From Serripes groenlandicus (lineage: Eukaryota; Mollusca; Bivalvia; Cardiida; Cardiidae), in contig JASEVX010000008.1 in assembly GCA_031761405.1 (NCBI GenBank), forward strand, positions 73,038,852-73,102,851: 64,000 nt of DNA. The letters run 5' to 3'. A model generated the notes under the pieces. That model was not told where the DNA came from and ran no database searches. It worked only from the letters and a program-made list of their open reading frames with translations. Each line of letters opens with the position of its first letter. The stretch's first letter is position 1. The position numbers were made by a program, and so were the translations under genes. Shown piece by piece: positions 35,783 through 47,335 of the stretch.

Positions 35783-36165
35783 CATTTGATGTATTTATAT
35801 CCCTTTAATTTGTGTATTCTATCATGTAAAGGGTTAAACACGAAGAGTTCGGTCATGCAAACGTACGATTTTGTTGTTCTTGATGAATGTTATTGTTGGT
35901 GTAATAATTGTATTAAAATACCTAATGAATACGTCTATTGTAATCGATAGTTAGTTTAATTGTTGTTTACACTACTATTAGATAATTGTTAATTGCGCTG
36001 AAATTAATCGTATATAACATTTAAAGCAATAAAGAAAGTTACAGAAACTTATTGTTAATTGAGATGAATTAAGCAATTAATATAAACATGTAAAACTTTA
36101 TTATTAACACCTGATACATACAAACGATTAAAAGATGAAACCTTGCCTAATTCTCCTTTTACCAC
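35783..36165. other. No gene recognised
   Basis: AT-rich spacer between the SINE and the 100-bp array. Confidence 0.4.
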
Positions 36166-37465
36166 AATGTTATCCTGTCACGATGTTTTCATAGTATACG
36201 GCCTACATATCATGTAAAAGTTCCCCATTTTTCACCCTGTATGTACATATGTCCACATTTCTCCTTTTACCACATATACGGCCTACTGCCTACATATCAT
36301 GTACATGTCCCAATTTATCCCCATGTTTGTACATTTCTCCTATTACAACAATGTTATCCTGTCACGATGTTTTCAAAGTATACAGCCTACCCATCATGTA
36401 AAAGTTTCCCATTTCTCACCATGTATGTGCATTCCTCCTTTGACCACAATTTTATCCTGTCACGATGTTTTCAAAGTTTACGGACTACGGTTTATTCCCA
36501 TTTGGTCTACACTTTTTGCACTTTGTCCCATTCGGTCTACACCCAGTTTGGACCCCAGTGTCATTTCGTCTTCACTTATATTTAAGTTGACAGACAGCCC
36601 CTTACACACTTATTCAATAAGACAAACATCTTTTGTTTAAAATATGTGGGTTAATAATGAGATGGCATTCAAACACTGCAAACAGTGTAAACTAAGATCA
36701 TCTTATCTTTAATGTAGACTCAGACTACCTGTCAGTTCAGTATAAACTGCAGCAGCCAGTCCTAGTCTACATTATGTTGAGACCCTCAAAAGTAAGTTTT
36801 CACACCATTCAGGTGTGAAAGATAATTAAAGATAATATGTGTTATTTTAGGAGGCATAAATGCTAAAATGCTTTAATGTCAATGTCAGATAAATTAGTAA
36901 GCTCCATAGAAATAAAGCTTTGCATATTCATGTTATGAACAGTAGACGAAATGGGAATTAGGGTGTAGACCAAATGGGACAAAAAACAGTAGACCAAATG
37001 GGATTAGACGAAATGGGAAGTTACCACGGCCTACATATTATGTAAATGTCCCGACTTCTCTCTATATTTGTACATTTCTCCTTTATCACACTGTTATCCT
37101 GTCACAGTGTTTTCATTGTATACGGCCTACCCATCATGTAAATCTTGTACAGAGTACAAATGTATCCTGTAAATGGTTCCCATTTCTCCCCATGTATGTA
37201 CACATTTCTCCAATTACCACAATGTTATCATGTCACGATGTTTTCAAAGTATACGGCCTACATACCATGCAAAAGTTCCCCGTTTCTCACCCTGTATGTA
37301 CATGTGTCCACATTTCTCCAATTACCACAAGGTTATCATGTCACGATGTTTTCAAAGTATACAGCCTGTAAAAGTTCCCCCTTGCTCATCATGTATGTAC
37401 ATTTCTCCTTTTACCACACTGTTATCCCGACACGATGTTTTCAAAGTGTACGGCCTATGTATTAG
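36165..37465. repeat. About 100-bp tandem array, split by a MULE-like element
   Basis: Units carry tatcctgtcacgatgttttc, aaagtatacggcctac, catgtaaaagttccc and atgtacatttctcctttta. About eight units are present. The array is interrupted at 36489-37025. The text ttttaccacaatgttttc ties the unit to family-A MITE sequence. Confidence 0.8.
36489..37025. mobile_element. MULE-like element, copy 1
   Basis: The ends GGTTTATTCCCATTT and the inverted complement of GGTAACTTCCCATTTCG flank about 537 bp. The inner ends repeat TCCCATTTCGTCTA-type boxes. The flanking 9-bp direct repeat is ACGGACTAC (36480-36488) and ACGGCCTAC (37026-37034), one mismatch. No transposase. The second copy, in the opposite orientation, is at 43391-44032. 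Confidence 0.8.
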
Positions 37466-37468
37466 TGA

Positions 37469-38110
37469 AAGCTCGTTTTGCCCGATGTTTTCAACTTCAC
37501 TGAATAATTGTTGTGATTTCTGATAAGTTTTTCAAAGTCGTATCATGTTTTTATTGTATACTTTGTTTTTTAATCTGCAGCACATGTTTGAAAAAAATGT
37601 GGAAAAGGGATGATCAATGCCTTGTTTTTCCCCAATGTTTTCTACTTCATTGAAGAATCACTTTTATTTGATATGTTTTTAGAATTAATATTCGTGATTA
37701 CTTGTTTTACCCCAATATTTTAAATTCATAGAATAATTGGTGTGGTATCTGATTAGTTTTTCAAAGTCATCCTCAACTATTTATAACACATCAAGATCGT
37801 TTTGCCCGATGTTTTCAACTTCACTGAATAATTGTTGTGATTTCTGATAAGTTTTCAAAGTCGTATCATGTTTTTATTGTATACTTTGTTTTTTAATCTG
37901 CAGCACATGTTTGAAAAAAAGGTGGAAAAGGGATGATCAATGCCTTGTTTTTCCCCAATGTTTTCTACTTCATTGAAGAATCACTTTTATTTGATATGTT
38001 TTTAGAATTAATATTCGTGAATACTTGTTTTACCCCAATGTTTTAAATTCATAGAATAATTGGTGTGGTATCTGATTAGTTTTCAAAGTCATCCTCAACT
38101 ATTTCAATTA
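37469..38110. repeat. Tandem duplication of about 325 bp
   Basis: The block starting tcgttttgcccgatgttttc, containing ggaaaagggatgatcaatgc and gaataattggtgtggtatct, occurs twice in tandem (about 37469-37790 and 37797-38105) with few differences. Confidence 0.9.
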
Positions 38111-38817
38111 TACAGTGTTATACTATTCAATTAAATAAAAAGTATTTGTACATATTGAAAACAATCTAGTCCACATTGGAATTATATTACGTTTTGATTT
38201 CATTCATTGGGTGTAATAATTCGACGATAGGTCAGTCCTCGAATTGACCTAGTTCGTTTACTGCGTATCGGTGTTGTTTACAAAAGAAAGCGTGCGGCGT
38301 AGGAATATTCATAAGATACTGTTTACTGCAGAATCATTTGTATTTCTCAAAATAAAATTTATTTAAAAAAACAAGCCAGTGTCTACATCAAACTGGTTGT
38401 AAATGAAAACACTTTAAGTATGAGTTTACATTGATTTTTGCGAACTATATTGAGTAGCGTATGTATGAAAAGATCATATAGTTTATAGAGAGGATGTGTG
38501 TTGTTGGGCATATTCCATCAGCCTGTGCAATCCCATAGGAAGAAGATTATTAAAATAATCACCTTCCAAAAACTATCGGCAATAGTGTTTTGAACTACCG
38601 GTAGTTCATGCACAAAGGTCTGCACTGAAATCTAAATATGCAGATATGCTTATATTTCTAAAAGTATCTATAGACCATGTTATTTGTCTGCTGTGAACGA
38701 GTTTTGTTGTCTAAAAAGTGAAAAGTGTTCTTTTTTATGTTTTAGTTGTTTAAACAGAAAGAGTTAATCATTGTTCTTGTCAGATGTTTTCCCCATAGTT
38801 GATTTATCATTATTTTT

Positions 38818-38865
<48 letters not shown>

Positions 38866-38916
38866 TTTTAGTTGAAATATCAATACTATCGCAATAATGA
38901 TTTTTGGGCTCAATAG
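38111..38916. other. No gene recognised; TA microsatellite
   Basis: AT-rich DNA with a (TA)n run at about 38819-38862. No coding signal. Confidence 0.5.
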
Positions 38917-39146
38917 TTAACCCTTTCCCTCATATAGACGCTTTCTGACGCCTCTGCAGCAGACAGCTTTTTGAAAACATAGTGACAAAAGAAGAAATTG
39001 CACAAAACGTGCAATTTCTCCTTTTTATCACAATGTTTTCCACTTTTTGTCATAAGTTATCCATTCAATTATGGAGATTTTCAATGTTTTGACAAAATAC
39101 GTTCAAAGTCGATGGTGCAGAGTTGTCGTATAGGGGAAAGGGTTAA
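38917..39146. mobile_element. TTAA MITE family A, complete copy
   Basis: 230 bp from TTAACCCTTTCCCTCATATA to gggaaagggTTAA, in the orientation opposite to 4647-4872. It has a central dyad around tgcacaaaacgtgcaat, and CTGCAGCAGAC in the left arm. Confidence 0.85.
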
Positions 39147-39325
39147 GGTGCCCTTTCTGACTTTCTTCAATGTGTAAAAAACACTATCTGCTTAGCACAG
39201 TGTTCCCACAGACATTTTTTTCTGCGGGTACATGTACCCTCTGGAGTGAATTTTTGGGAGAACAAGACAATTGTTGGGGGGGGGTAAAACATATATCCTG
39301 ATGTAAGATTGTAAATAAAACAAAA

Positions 39326-39545
39326 ACAAGAGGCCCAAGAGGGCCAGTATCGCTCCCCTACCATTAAGCAAAAAATTAACACTCCAAACAGCCCCGCCCC
39401 CTGATCGCTATGTTTTCTTACCTATCAACATGGCTTGAAGGAATCACATAGAGGGTCACCCTAGGAACATTTCTACAAAGTTATTTGAAAATTGGCCTGA
39501 CCGTTTTGGAGAAGAATTTTTTTTAAGTTTCCACCATAGCCATAT
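39326..39545 (+). mobile_element. Truncated tandem-core element (H8 type)
   Basis: The 5' end is acaagaggcccaagagggcc with the subterminal gctcccctacc, then one monomer (catggcttgaaggaatcaca). It lacks the 3' hairpin. Confidence 0.65.
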
Positions 39546-39964
39546 ATATAACTGTGTTATTATCATTTAGTAACGAAATCACTTTTTTTTTATATTGAAA
39601 TAAAACACATACACAACTAATTGTTTGTTTTTCCCTTTGACGATTAATAGGTTACAATGAATGTTATATGAATATATGTGACAGTGACTAGAGTAGATAC
39701 AACATATCAATTTGAATTTGTTTATGGTCGATCAATAGTACAGTGGGAAAGAATGAAAGATAAACCTAGATTTGTAGACCTTTCTGTAAATAACTCGCTC
39801 AAATAAATTTAATCGTTCGCCATTTTGGTTTCCTCCCAACAAGCCATTAAATTGACTAGACGAATTCGGTAAACACAAATAAACGAAATATTACTCAACT
39901 ACCTATACTTTTTGTATTCATGAATAAGATATATACAAATAGTTTGTTAAAAGACTTGATTCGA
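39546..39964. other. Partial hAT-like relative
   Basis: Text such as gacgaattcggtaaacacaa and taaacgaaatatt at about 39855-39895 is shared with the element at 29529-30624 and with 57005-57380. It is decayed and cut by the TTAA element that follows. Confidence 0.4.
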
Positions 39965-40963
39965 TTAACCCATTACTTCACAGAACAATGGCTTTATAAG
40001 CACCCTGTAGTGTATACTGGCTTATCAGTTTTACTGCACTGTACGCATAGGGTTATTGGGAAAATTTTACAATTTTGACACCTGTGTAATAATTTCTAAA
40101 ATATGGTTAATTTCTATGCACTGGCATGGTTTAATGTAAAATTATGAAATGCTGCAGATAAAATTTACTATTTAACAGTGTTTTTCATTTTTACCTAGCT
40201 AAAAAATAGTTCAGTTTCTACAGTAAATTAAAAAGAGAATTATTTTTTTCAAAGTCTTACGTTGATATTTAAATAAAATGTTCAAAGATAGAACAAAGCT
40301 ATGATTTACATTAAAAGATGTATTTGAATTGCATCATATTTGGTTAAAAATACTTACGATAAAATGAACAAGTAAACTTCCAACATTTTTTAACCATTTC
40401 CCGACGAAAGACGCATATTTTTTTACATTTGCAGCAGATGAATTTGAAAACATTTTGACAAGTTGGAAATTGTGCAATAGTTTTTTTCCTTTGTTTCAAC
40501 TACGTCATATGTCACAGGAGGTAACCCTGTGTAGTTTGGTAGCACGTGAAAGATCGCAGTTGATTCAGGGTAGTCATATATATCACTGAGATCACGTGTG
40601 TGGGTATAACGTTAACATGATCGTTTTTCATTGGAGAGTTATAAGTTAGTATAAACATACGACGAAAGGACATGATTTAATAGAAAAATGAAAATTGTAA
40701 ATAACAATGGCTGCTCAAATTATACTCGAGGTTTGGGCGTGTAAAGTGAATTGCATTTTAAGGATATTCTTTAACTGGAATACCGAAATTATCGCCGGAT
40801 TAATAAAGGTAAGATATCATTGCATCGAATGGGCTATTTTTTAAAAGAAATTTTAGAATCTAAAAAAGATAACATTAGATACAAAAACAGAAGTGCTCTC
40901 AGTCGCTAGTGTGTAATAGTCCCCAAGCGCTCTCCGACGCGCTCACGTGACGTAATGGGTTAA
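39965..40963. mobile_element. 1-kb TTAA element (piggyBac-like, non-autonomous)
   Basis: Ends TTAACCCATTACTTCAC (39965) and the inverted gtgacgtaatgggTTAA (40963) form a 17-bp TIR with one mismatch, starting TTAACCC as in piggyBac elements. No transposase frame. Three CACGTG palindromes lie inside (40543, 40593, 40944). A short ATG frame at 40707-40808 precedes a GTAAGA site but has no recognised domain. Confidence 0.7.
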
Positions 40964-41030
40964 CTATCAAATTCGGTAAACGAGCGAAACCTGAATGAAT
41001 ATATATACGGGACAGAATTTTTTTTTATAA

Positions 41031-41312
41031 TTAGAAGCGGATAATTAAACAAGAGGCATCAAGCTGATAATTTATGCTTCCATAAGTGAATGCAGACTTG
41101 TTAGGGTTATATTTCTCATGATGTTCACACAAAGAACAAAACATTTTCCCTAAGTCCGAATCATATCGAACCATGAAAATTCTGACACCATTAAACGCGT
41201 TGTTTTTTCTTGAGAGGACTGGCGTCTTTGTCAACTGTTGAACTATTGGGGACGGGGGAGTCCTATACGATCTTCTGTCAAGTAGTTTCGGCTTTGTCAA
41301 ATCGAAAATCAA
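41031..41312 (-). pseudogene. Possible TTF/hAT-type zinc-finger remnant
   Basis: An open frame of 93 codons whose middle reads VRYDSDLGKMFCSLC and then EHHEKYN. The D-x-x-G-x-MFC-x-LC pattern is typical of the zinc-finger region that precedes hAT-derived transposase-like proteins (ZNF862 and KIAA1586 type). The histidine pair that should follow is missing. The frame's last residues overlap a stretch beginning ACAAGAGG (41048), which looks like the 5' end of a tandem-core element, so the C-terminal part may be unrelated. Weak call, no catalytic region seen. Confidence 0.2.
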
Positions 41313-42635
41313 ACAAACGTTTCTGCGACCTTTTTCTGTAGCAGACAGTATTAGTAGACTGCCTCATGTTTTAGAAGGCTGTGCAATTATTACTGTAAAA
41401 AAACCTAATACCAGTCAGCACATACGTCATTGTGGATGACCTTTACGGTTTAATCTGAACGTTGACAAAGTAACAAAGTTATTGATACTTTTAATGAGCG
41501 GGCACCTGCTCGGGTACTTCCGATATCGTTTGGAATTATTACGATGACATGATGTTTATGTTTAGTATTGGGATAACCTCTTCTGATAACTTGTTTTTCC
41601 GTACGTGTTTTCATGTTTGTAGTCTTAATTGTGTGCTTGATTATTTGTTTTTCTACGTGATTCACGTACATATATACGTGAATGGGAACTCTGTGAGCAG
41701 GTGTTAAAAGTCGTCTGTATCTAGTAAAGGGATAAAAACTGATCAAAGAAAATGTATTTTACCTCTATGAAAGCAGCTTAGGTACACTAACAGTCTTATT
41801 GTAATCACTGAAAATTAAATAATGATAATAAATCATCAAATGAATATATTCGCATTTCATAATGACAACATAATGTTGATTTTGCTCATTGGAATACATC
41901 ATTCAGTCCACCGCATTCAAAATATAGCCAGACAGCGTACATAACACAGCATCTCTATGTATACCAAAACACAAACATGCACTAAAGTACTTGGTTTACA
42001 TTTATTTGTAGTGCAGTGAATCAAACAATGCCTTTGGAGTCCTTGGTCAAATAATGTTTACAATACAACTTACAAGTATAAGAAACACTGAAAGAATCGG
42101 CTCCCTGAGTACTCACAACATAGGGTTTGAATATCAAATAAAGCAAGTAGTATAGTGAAAGTAAATAGTTGAAAAACAAGAAATTATAAAATAGGGCATT
42201 CTTAGCTTTCTCACAATGTTTTCAAAATATGTCCGTTGCAAAGTTGTCATCTGTATCCAAGAATATAAAAGGTTTAACCCTTTCCCACATAGAAAACATC
42301 TGCAGCAAACGACTTGTTAAACAATGAGGTAAAAAGAGAGGTGAAAAACCTTTGAATTATCTAAATGATTTGAAATGCAATATCTGTGTTCACAACATCA
42401 CAAAGCTGTTGTCTAACCCTTTCTCAATTTAAGCATTTTAACCCATCTGCAGCAGACATTTTTAAACATTGTAACATTATGGGCAATTTCTCCTTTTGTC
42501 ACAATGTTTTCAACTCAATTCAATGATTATACCTTCTTTTATAGAGATTTTCCCATTTTGTGTAGAACAAAACTGCAGCAGGCAACTATGAACACATCTG
42601 GGCAAAATCTGGAAAACCTCTCAAATGGAAAAGTG
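41313..42635. other. No gene recognised; family-A fragments
   Basis: 41313-42200 has no recognisable feature. Family-A halves occur at about 42275-42315 and 42415-42535. Confidence 0.45.
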
Positions 42636-42860
42636 TTAACTATATCCCTCATACAACAATTATGCAGCAGACGACTTTGAACATATTCTATCAAAAAATA
42701 GAAAATCTCTTTAATTGATAACCTATGACATAAAGTGGAAAACATTGTGTCAAAAGGAGAAATTGCTTGTTTTGAGCAATTTCTTCTTTTGTCACTTTGT
42801 TTTCAAAAAGCCGTCTGCAGCAGAGGCGTCAGAAAGCATCTTTATGAGGGAAAGAGTTAA
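42636..42860. mobile_element. TTAA MITE family A, complete copy
   Basis: 225 bp from ttaactatatccctcatac to gagggaaagagTTAA. The left terminus has decayed. Both arms carry the ctgcagcaga-type core, and the central dyad surrounds attgcttgttttgagcaat. Confidence 0.75.
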
Positions 42861-43054
42861 TACTGAAATGAGCTGAAAACACTGTGAGAGATTGCTCATT
42901 ATGAGCAATATTTCTTCTTTTACCATGTGCAATGTTTTCAACAGTCACCTGCTGCAGAGGCGCCAGAAAGAGTATGATATTTGTATGTGAGAAAGGGTTA
43001 AGTATTTAAATGTTAATGTATTCAATACCAAAGGCAATGCATTGATCAACTTAC

Positions 43055-43121
43055 AGGTTTTACACAACATAGTGAGCTTCAAATATCAATCCATATTTCC
43101 ACTTCACCAGTGATTCTTTAT
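43055..43121 (-). other. Candidate untranslated or terminal exon
   Basis: A 67-base segment on the minus strand between a strong acceptor (ttcttctctattttcag) and a good donor (GTAAGT). Two frames stop early. The phase-1 frame reads KESLVKWKYGLIFEAHYVV and then stops, so the segment cannot be an ordinary internal coding exon. It could be a 5' untranslated exon of a minus-strand gene, possibly of the cadherin/EGF gene downstream, since an ATG 17 bases before the donor stays open to it. It could also be a chance pair of splice-like sites. Confidence 0.2.
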
Positions 43122-43366
43122 CTGAAAATAGAGAAGAACATTAATAACATTGGACCTGGAGTTGTTTCATTTTCTTTGTCATCCCGAGTCATTCAATTTT
43201 GCTAGGAGTATGACTCATTAAAATGAAGCTCCGATATTAAAGGCAAATTATATGATCAAGATGCATCCTTGTTTAGTTGGTTTCATACTGTACCCATTCT
43301 CCTGGGGCTTCCAACTTTGAGCCTGCAGTTGTTTTATATGCCTGGGCAACCCGAGTCATAGACTCT

Positions 43367-44253
43367 TTAACCCTTTCCCTCATATAGACGGTAACATCCC
43401 AGTTCGTCTAATCCCATTTCGTCTACAGTTTTTTGTCCCATTTCGTCTACACTCTTGTTCCCATGTCGTCTACTGTCCATAAAATGAATATACATAGATA
43501 TGTCTATGGAGATTTCCATTTCATCTTACATTGACCTTTCTTAAATCAATTATAAATCTTGGTGTGAAAACTTTAAGCAATTACTGCTTTTAATTAATGT
43601 TAATTAAGTTTTGAACAAACTGCTGATCATCTTTTAATTAAGAAGTTTAAAACTTTAAGCAATTACCTTTGATCTGTATTGTTAATTGTTATGAACTTTG
43701 TGTTTCTTTTGTTTACAGCCTTCGGACTTTGTACATAATGTAGACTAAGACTGGCTGAATGCCATGAGTCCCTTAAAGTAATTGCGACATTCCAATATAA
43801 TCATATAAAAATTATCAAAAATAGAACGATAAAAACACGATGTATGTATAACCCACATATTTTAAACAAAATATGTCCGTCTTATTGAATTTGTCTGTCT
43901 GTCTCATTAATCTAAGTGTAGACGAAATGGCACCGGGGTGTAAATTGGTTGTAGACGAAATGGGACAAAATTGCAAAAAGTGTAGACGAAATGGGATTAG
44001 ACGAATTGGGATTAGACGAAATGGGATTAAACCATATAGACGCTTTCTGACACCTCTGAGCAGAAGGCCTTTTGAAAACATCGTGACAAAAGAAGAAATT
44101 GCTCAAAACGAGCAATTTCTCCTTTTGTCACAATGTTTTCCACTTTTAGTTATCTATATAGGTTATCCATTCAATTATAGAGATATTCTATTTTTTCACA
44201 AAATATGTTCAAAGTCGTCCGCTTCAGAATTTTCGTGTGAGGGAAAGGGTTAT
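43367..44253. mobile_element. TTAA MITE family A, split by a MULE-like element
   Basis: The left piece (43367-43390) is TTAACCCTTTCCCTCATATA and four more bases. The right piece (from about 44034) resumes with the same atatagacg and runs to gggaaagggttat at 44253. Joined, the pieces match the complete copy at 38917-39146, so the interruption is a later insertion. Confidence 0.85.
43391..44032. mobile_element. MULE-like element, copy 2
   Basis: About 642 bp. Left end GTAACATCCCAGTTCGTC, right end the inverted complement of GTTTAATCCCATTTCGTC, with several internal copies of TCCCATTTCGTCTA in inverted orientation at the two ends. It is flanked by CATATAGACG on both sides (43381-43390 and 44033-44042), a 9-10-bp target duplication, the range known for Mutator-like elements. 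No transposase. Confidence 0.85.
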
Positions 44254-44433
44254 ACTTTGCTTCCGAGTAGGACCCATTAAAAATTAAATGTGGAAAAAAA
44301 AATTGTAGGACTCCCTGTTTTGTGAACAATACATGAAAGGGATCTTTTCAAAATGAGAAAAAATTGGGTCACCTGTGACGAAAACATTTTGATTCAAGTG
44401 AAATTCAATCTTCTGTGGACAGAGCTTTTTAAA

Positions 44434-44663
44434 TTAACCCTTTCCCTCATACGACAATTCTGCAGCAGACGACTTTGAACGTATTTTGTCAAAACATAGA
44501 AAATATCCATAATTGAATGGATAACCTATGACAAAAAGTGGTAAACATTGTGGCAAAAGGAGAAATTGCACGTTATGTGCAATTTCTTCTTTTGTCACTA
44601 TGTTTTCAAAAAGCCTTCTGCTGCAGAGGCGTCAGAAAGCGTCTATATGAGGGAAAGGGTTAA
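44434..44663. mobile_element. TTAA MITE family A, complete copy
   Basis: 230 bp from TTAACCCTTTCCCTCATACG to gagggaaagggTTAA, very close in sequence to 4647-4872. Confidence 0.88.
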
Positions 44664-44793
44664 AGGCAGATATGATCAAGATGCATACTTGTTTAGTTGG
44701 TTTCCAACTGTACCCATTCTCCTGGAGCTTCCAAAGGTTGTGAACAGAAAAGATTCTGATCAGATTACACAAAGGTGGATTCTGTGTTATTGC

Positions 44794-45817
44794 TTAACCC
44801 TTTCCCTCATACGACAAATCTCCATAATTGAATGGATAACCTATGACAACAAGAGTTGTCAGAGGACAATATAGCTCGCCTATCAGGGCCATCGTCTATC
44901 AGGGCCTACTTCAGAACAGTTATAGCATTAGGTAAAGTCACACAGTATCACCTATTGCAAGATAATACACCTTTTCAATACTTCCATGCAAATGTTAACC
45001 AAGTCCATACAGGCCTTTTAAATCTGTAAATTGGTTTATATACGATGTATGCCAATAGTGAACATAATACCGAAGACTTACAGTATTAGTATCAGATAAA
45101 ACCACACACTATTATTTATTGCAAGATATCACAAATTTTCAATACTTGCATGCAAATCTTAACCTGGCAACCCTGATACCAACGCCATACAAGGTCCCCT
45201 AATGATCTTGAATAAGTGTGTGAAGTTTCAAAGCAACAGCATACACAGTGTCTGAGAAAAGGCCTTGCACGCAAAGGTTTGACCAAAATTCTAAGTCGAA
45301 AAAGGGGCACAATGCAGTCAAAATCCATCCCAGAGTTATGGGACTTGACATACAAGGTCCCCTAATGACCCTGAATAAGTGTGTGAAGTTTGAAAGCAAC
45401 AGCATACACAGTGTCTGAGAAAAGGCCTTGCATGCAAAGGTTTGACCAAATTTCTAAGTCCAAAAAGGGGCACAATTCAGTCAAAATCCATTCCAGAGTT
45501 ATGGGACTTGACATACAAGGTCCCCTTATGATCCTGAATAAGTGTGTGAAGTTTCAAAGCAACAGCATACACAGTGTCTGAGAAAAGGCCTTGCACGCAA
45601 AGGTTTGACCAAGCTGGCAACGTGGACGCCAACGCCAACGCCGGGGTGATAACATAAGCTCCCCTATTTCTTCGAATAGGCGAGCTAAAAAGTGGAAAAC
45701 ATTGTGGTAAAAGGATAAATTGCACTCTCTGTGCAATTTCTTCTTTTGTCACTATGTATTCAAAAAGCCGTCTGCTGCAGAGGCGTCAGAAAGCGTCTAT
45801 ATGAGGGAAAGGGTTAA
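44794..45817. mobile_element. TTAA MITE family A, split by tandem-core element
   Basis: The left piece runs from TTAACCCTTTCCCTCATACG to ggataacctatgacaa with an internal deletion. The right piece resumes at agtggaaaacattgtgg (45691) and ends gggTTAA at 45817. The interrupting sequence is the tandem-core element 44849-45690. Confidence 0.85.
44849..45690 (+). mobile_element. Tandem-core element H2, second copy, in a MITE
   Basis: The 5' end is acaagagttgtcagagg with tagctcgcctat, and the 3' end is ttcgaataggcgagctAAAAA. It carries two complete 163-bp monomers of the two versions (ttctaagtcgaaa, then ttctaagtccaaa) plus a partial one. Comparison with intact family-A copies (ctatgacaaaaagtgg) fixes the insertion point in a run of A and shows no duplication beyond A residues. 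Confidence 0.85.
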
Positions 45818-46609
45818 TTTACTCAAGACTAACATGTTTATTACTTCAGAGATTTAAAAAGTTTTATTAATATAACTAAGGTCGGTCATGTCACAAAAAT
45901 ACATGTTTTGACACCAACCCCGGCTTAAAATGTGGTTCTAATTTCAGAGAGTCCATTGGTTGATTCAGAGATGTAGATTCAGACTTGATCTACATCCCTC
46001 AGACCCGTCATCCTCGTTCATTTCTTTGCATTAAGATTCAATCCTTTTGGACATATTCCTGTGTCGCTTTCTGATGCCTCTGCAGCAGACGGCATTGTGA
46101 AAACATAGTGACAAAAGAAGAAATCGCACAAAACGTGCAATTTCTCCTTTTGTCACAATGTTTCCCACTTTTTGTCATAGGTTATCCATTCAATTATAGA
46201 GATTTTTTATTTTTTGAAAAAATCTGTTCAAAATCTTCTGCTGCAGAATTGTCGTAAGAGGGAAAGGGTTAAAATGTTTAATATATTTGCCAAGATGTCT
46301 TTAAAGATGTCTGACGCAGAGTGGTTCTATGTGGTAAAGGGTTAGGAAACGATTGACATTTAGTTAATTGACAAACATGCTTTAAATATAAAGCTCTCAC
46401 ATCACTAATAGCACTTATAATTTCACGCCCTGGTTTTCCTTTAAGAAAGTTGCCATTTTATTTTTTACTCATCAAAAAAGGGGGAAAAACAGGAATTGGA
46501 AAGCATCTATATGAGGGAAAGGGTTAAATGATTTGATATATATGTGACAATCTTAAAGCTAGAAAAAAAAATATGCATGACACCACGAAATAAAATCTTG
46601 ATCTTTATT
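45818..46609. other. Family-A copy and unassigned DNA
   Basis: A left-truncated family-A copy lies at 46063-46272, ending gggaaagggTTAA. The rest, including 45830-46060 and 46280-46600, shows no recognised gene. Confidence 0.55.
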
Positions 46610-47262
46610 ATATATGTCAACCAGGTTTCATTTCATCTCCTCATGTTTGTTCATTCATGTTTATGTCATTGTTGTTATTGTAAAGTATAGCCCACCTCAG
46701 AGTACATTCCTCCGTAGGTGTGTTTACTCAAGCGCGACGTTGGCGATTACGCGATGTTTATGTATGTGTGTGAGAGGGTCGTTAAACCTGCTTGGTATGT
46801 AGGAGTGGTCACTTTTCTAAACATCTAAATATCACTCTTTTCTTTCCCGCCAAACTTCCTAGATATACTTTCTAGAACAAATCATTTGCACGTCGGCAGT
46901 CACACCGTCAAGACGGTTGTCGTACCTGTAGACAAGATTAATGTATTGGTGTCCAACACCTTGACTATATTTATTTGTCTAGTAATACTATGTTTTGCCA
47001 AGTGTCATAGCCTGGTAAGATATTTACTTTATTTTATTTGTTAACAACTACTTAATATGAAATATTGTGTAATTCTGTAATTCTGTGATAATTTAAATAC
47101 GTAGCAAACTCTTAAATTACTTTATTCATGGGATTGTTAGTCTGAATTCAGTGCTTTTAATATTTATTCTTTAATCTTTCAGGCTGTCTCTTTATATATA
47201 ATAAAATAATTGAACCAGCACGGCAGTTGAGTTGCATGAAATAAAACCTGGTTGACATATAT
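46610..47262. mobile_element. TIR element of about 650 bp
   Basis: Inverted ends ATATATGTCAACCAGGTTT (left, to 46628) and the exact complement aaacctggttgacatatat (47244-47262), extending imperfectly into (t)atttcat. The interior is non-coding as far as seen. Confidence 0.7.
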
Positions 47263-47335
47263 CCGATATCTGTGGAAATAATCAGATATTTCTGCATACT
47301 ATCAGGGATGTAGATAAGACCATTCATTATTCAAA

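Noticed and set aside
40707..40808. A 34-codon first exon (MAAQIILEVW start, GTAAGA donor)
   Set aside because: It lies inside a TTAA mobile element, no following exon was found and the peptide matches nothing I recognise.
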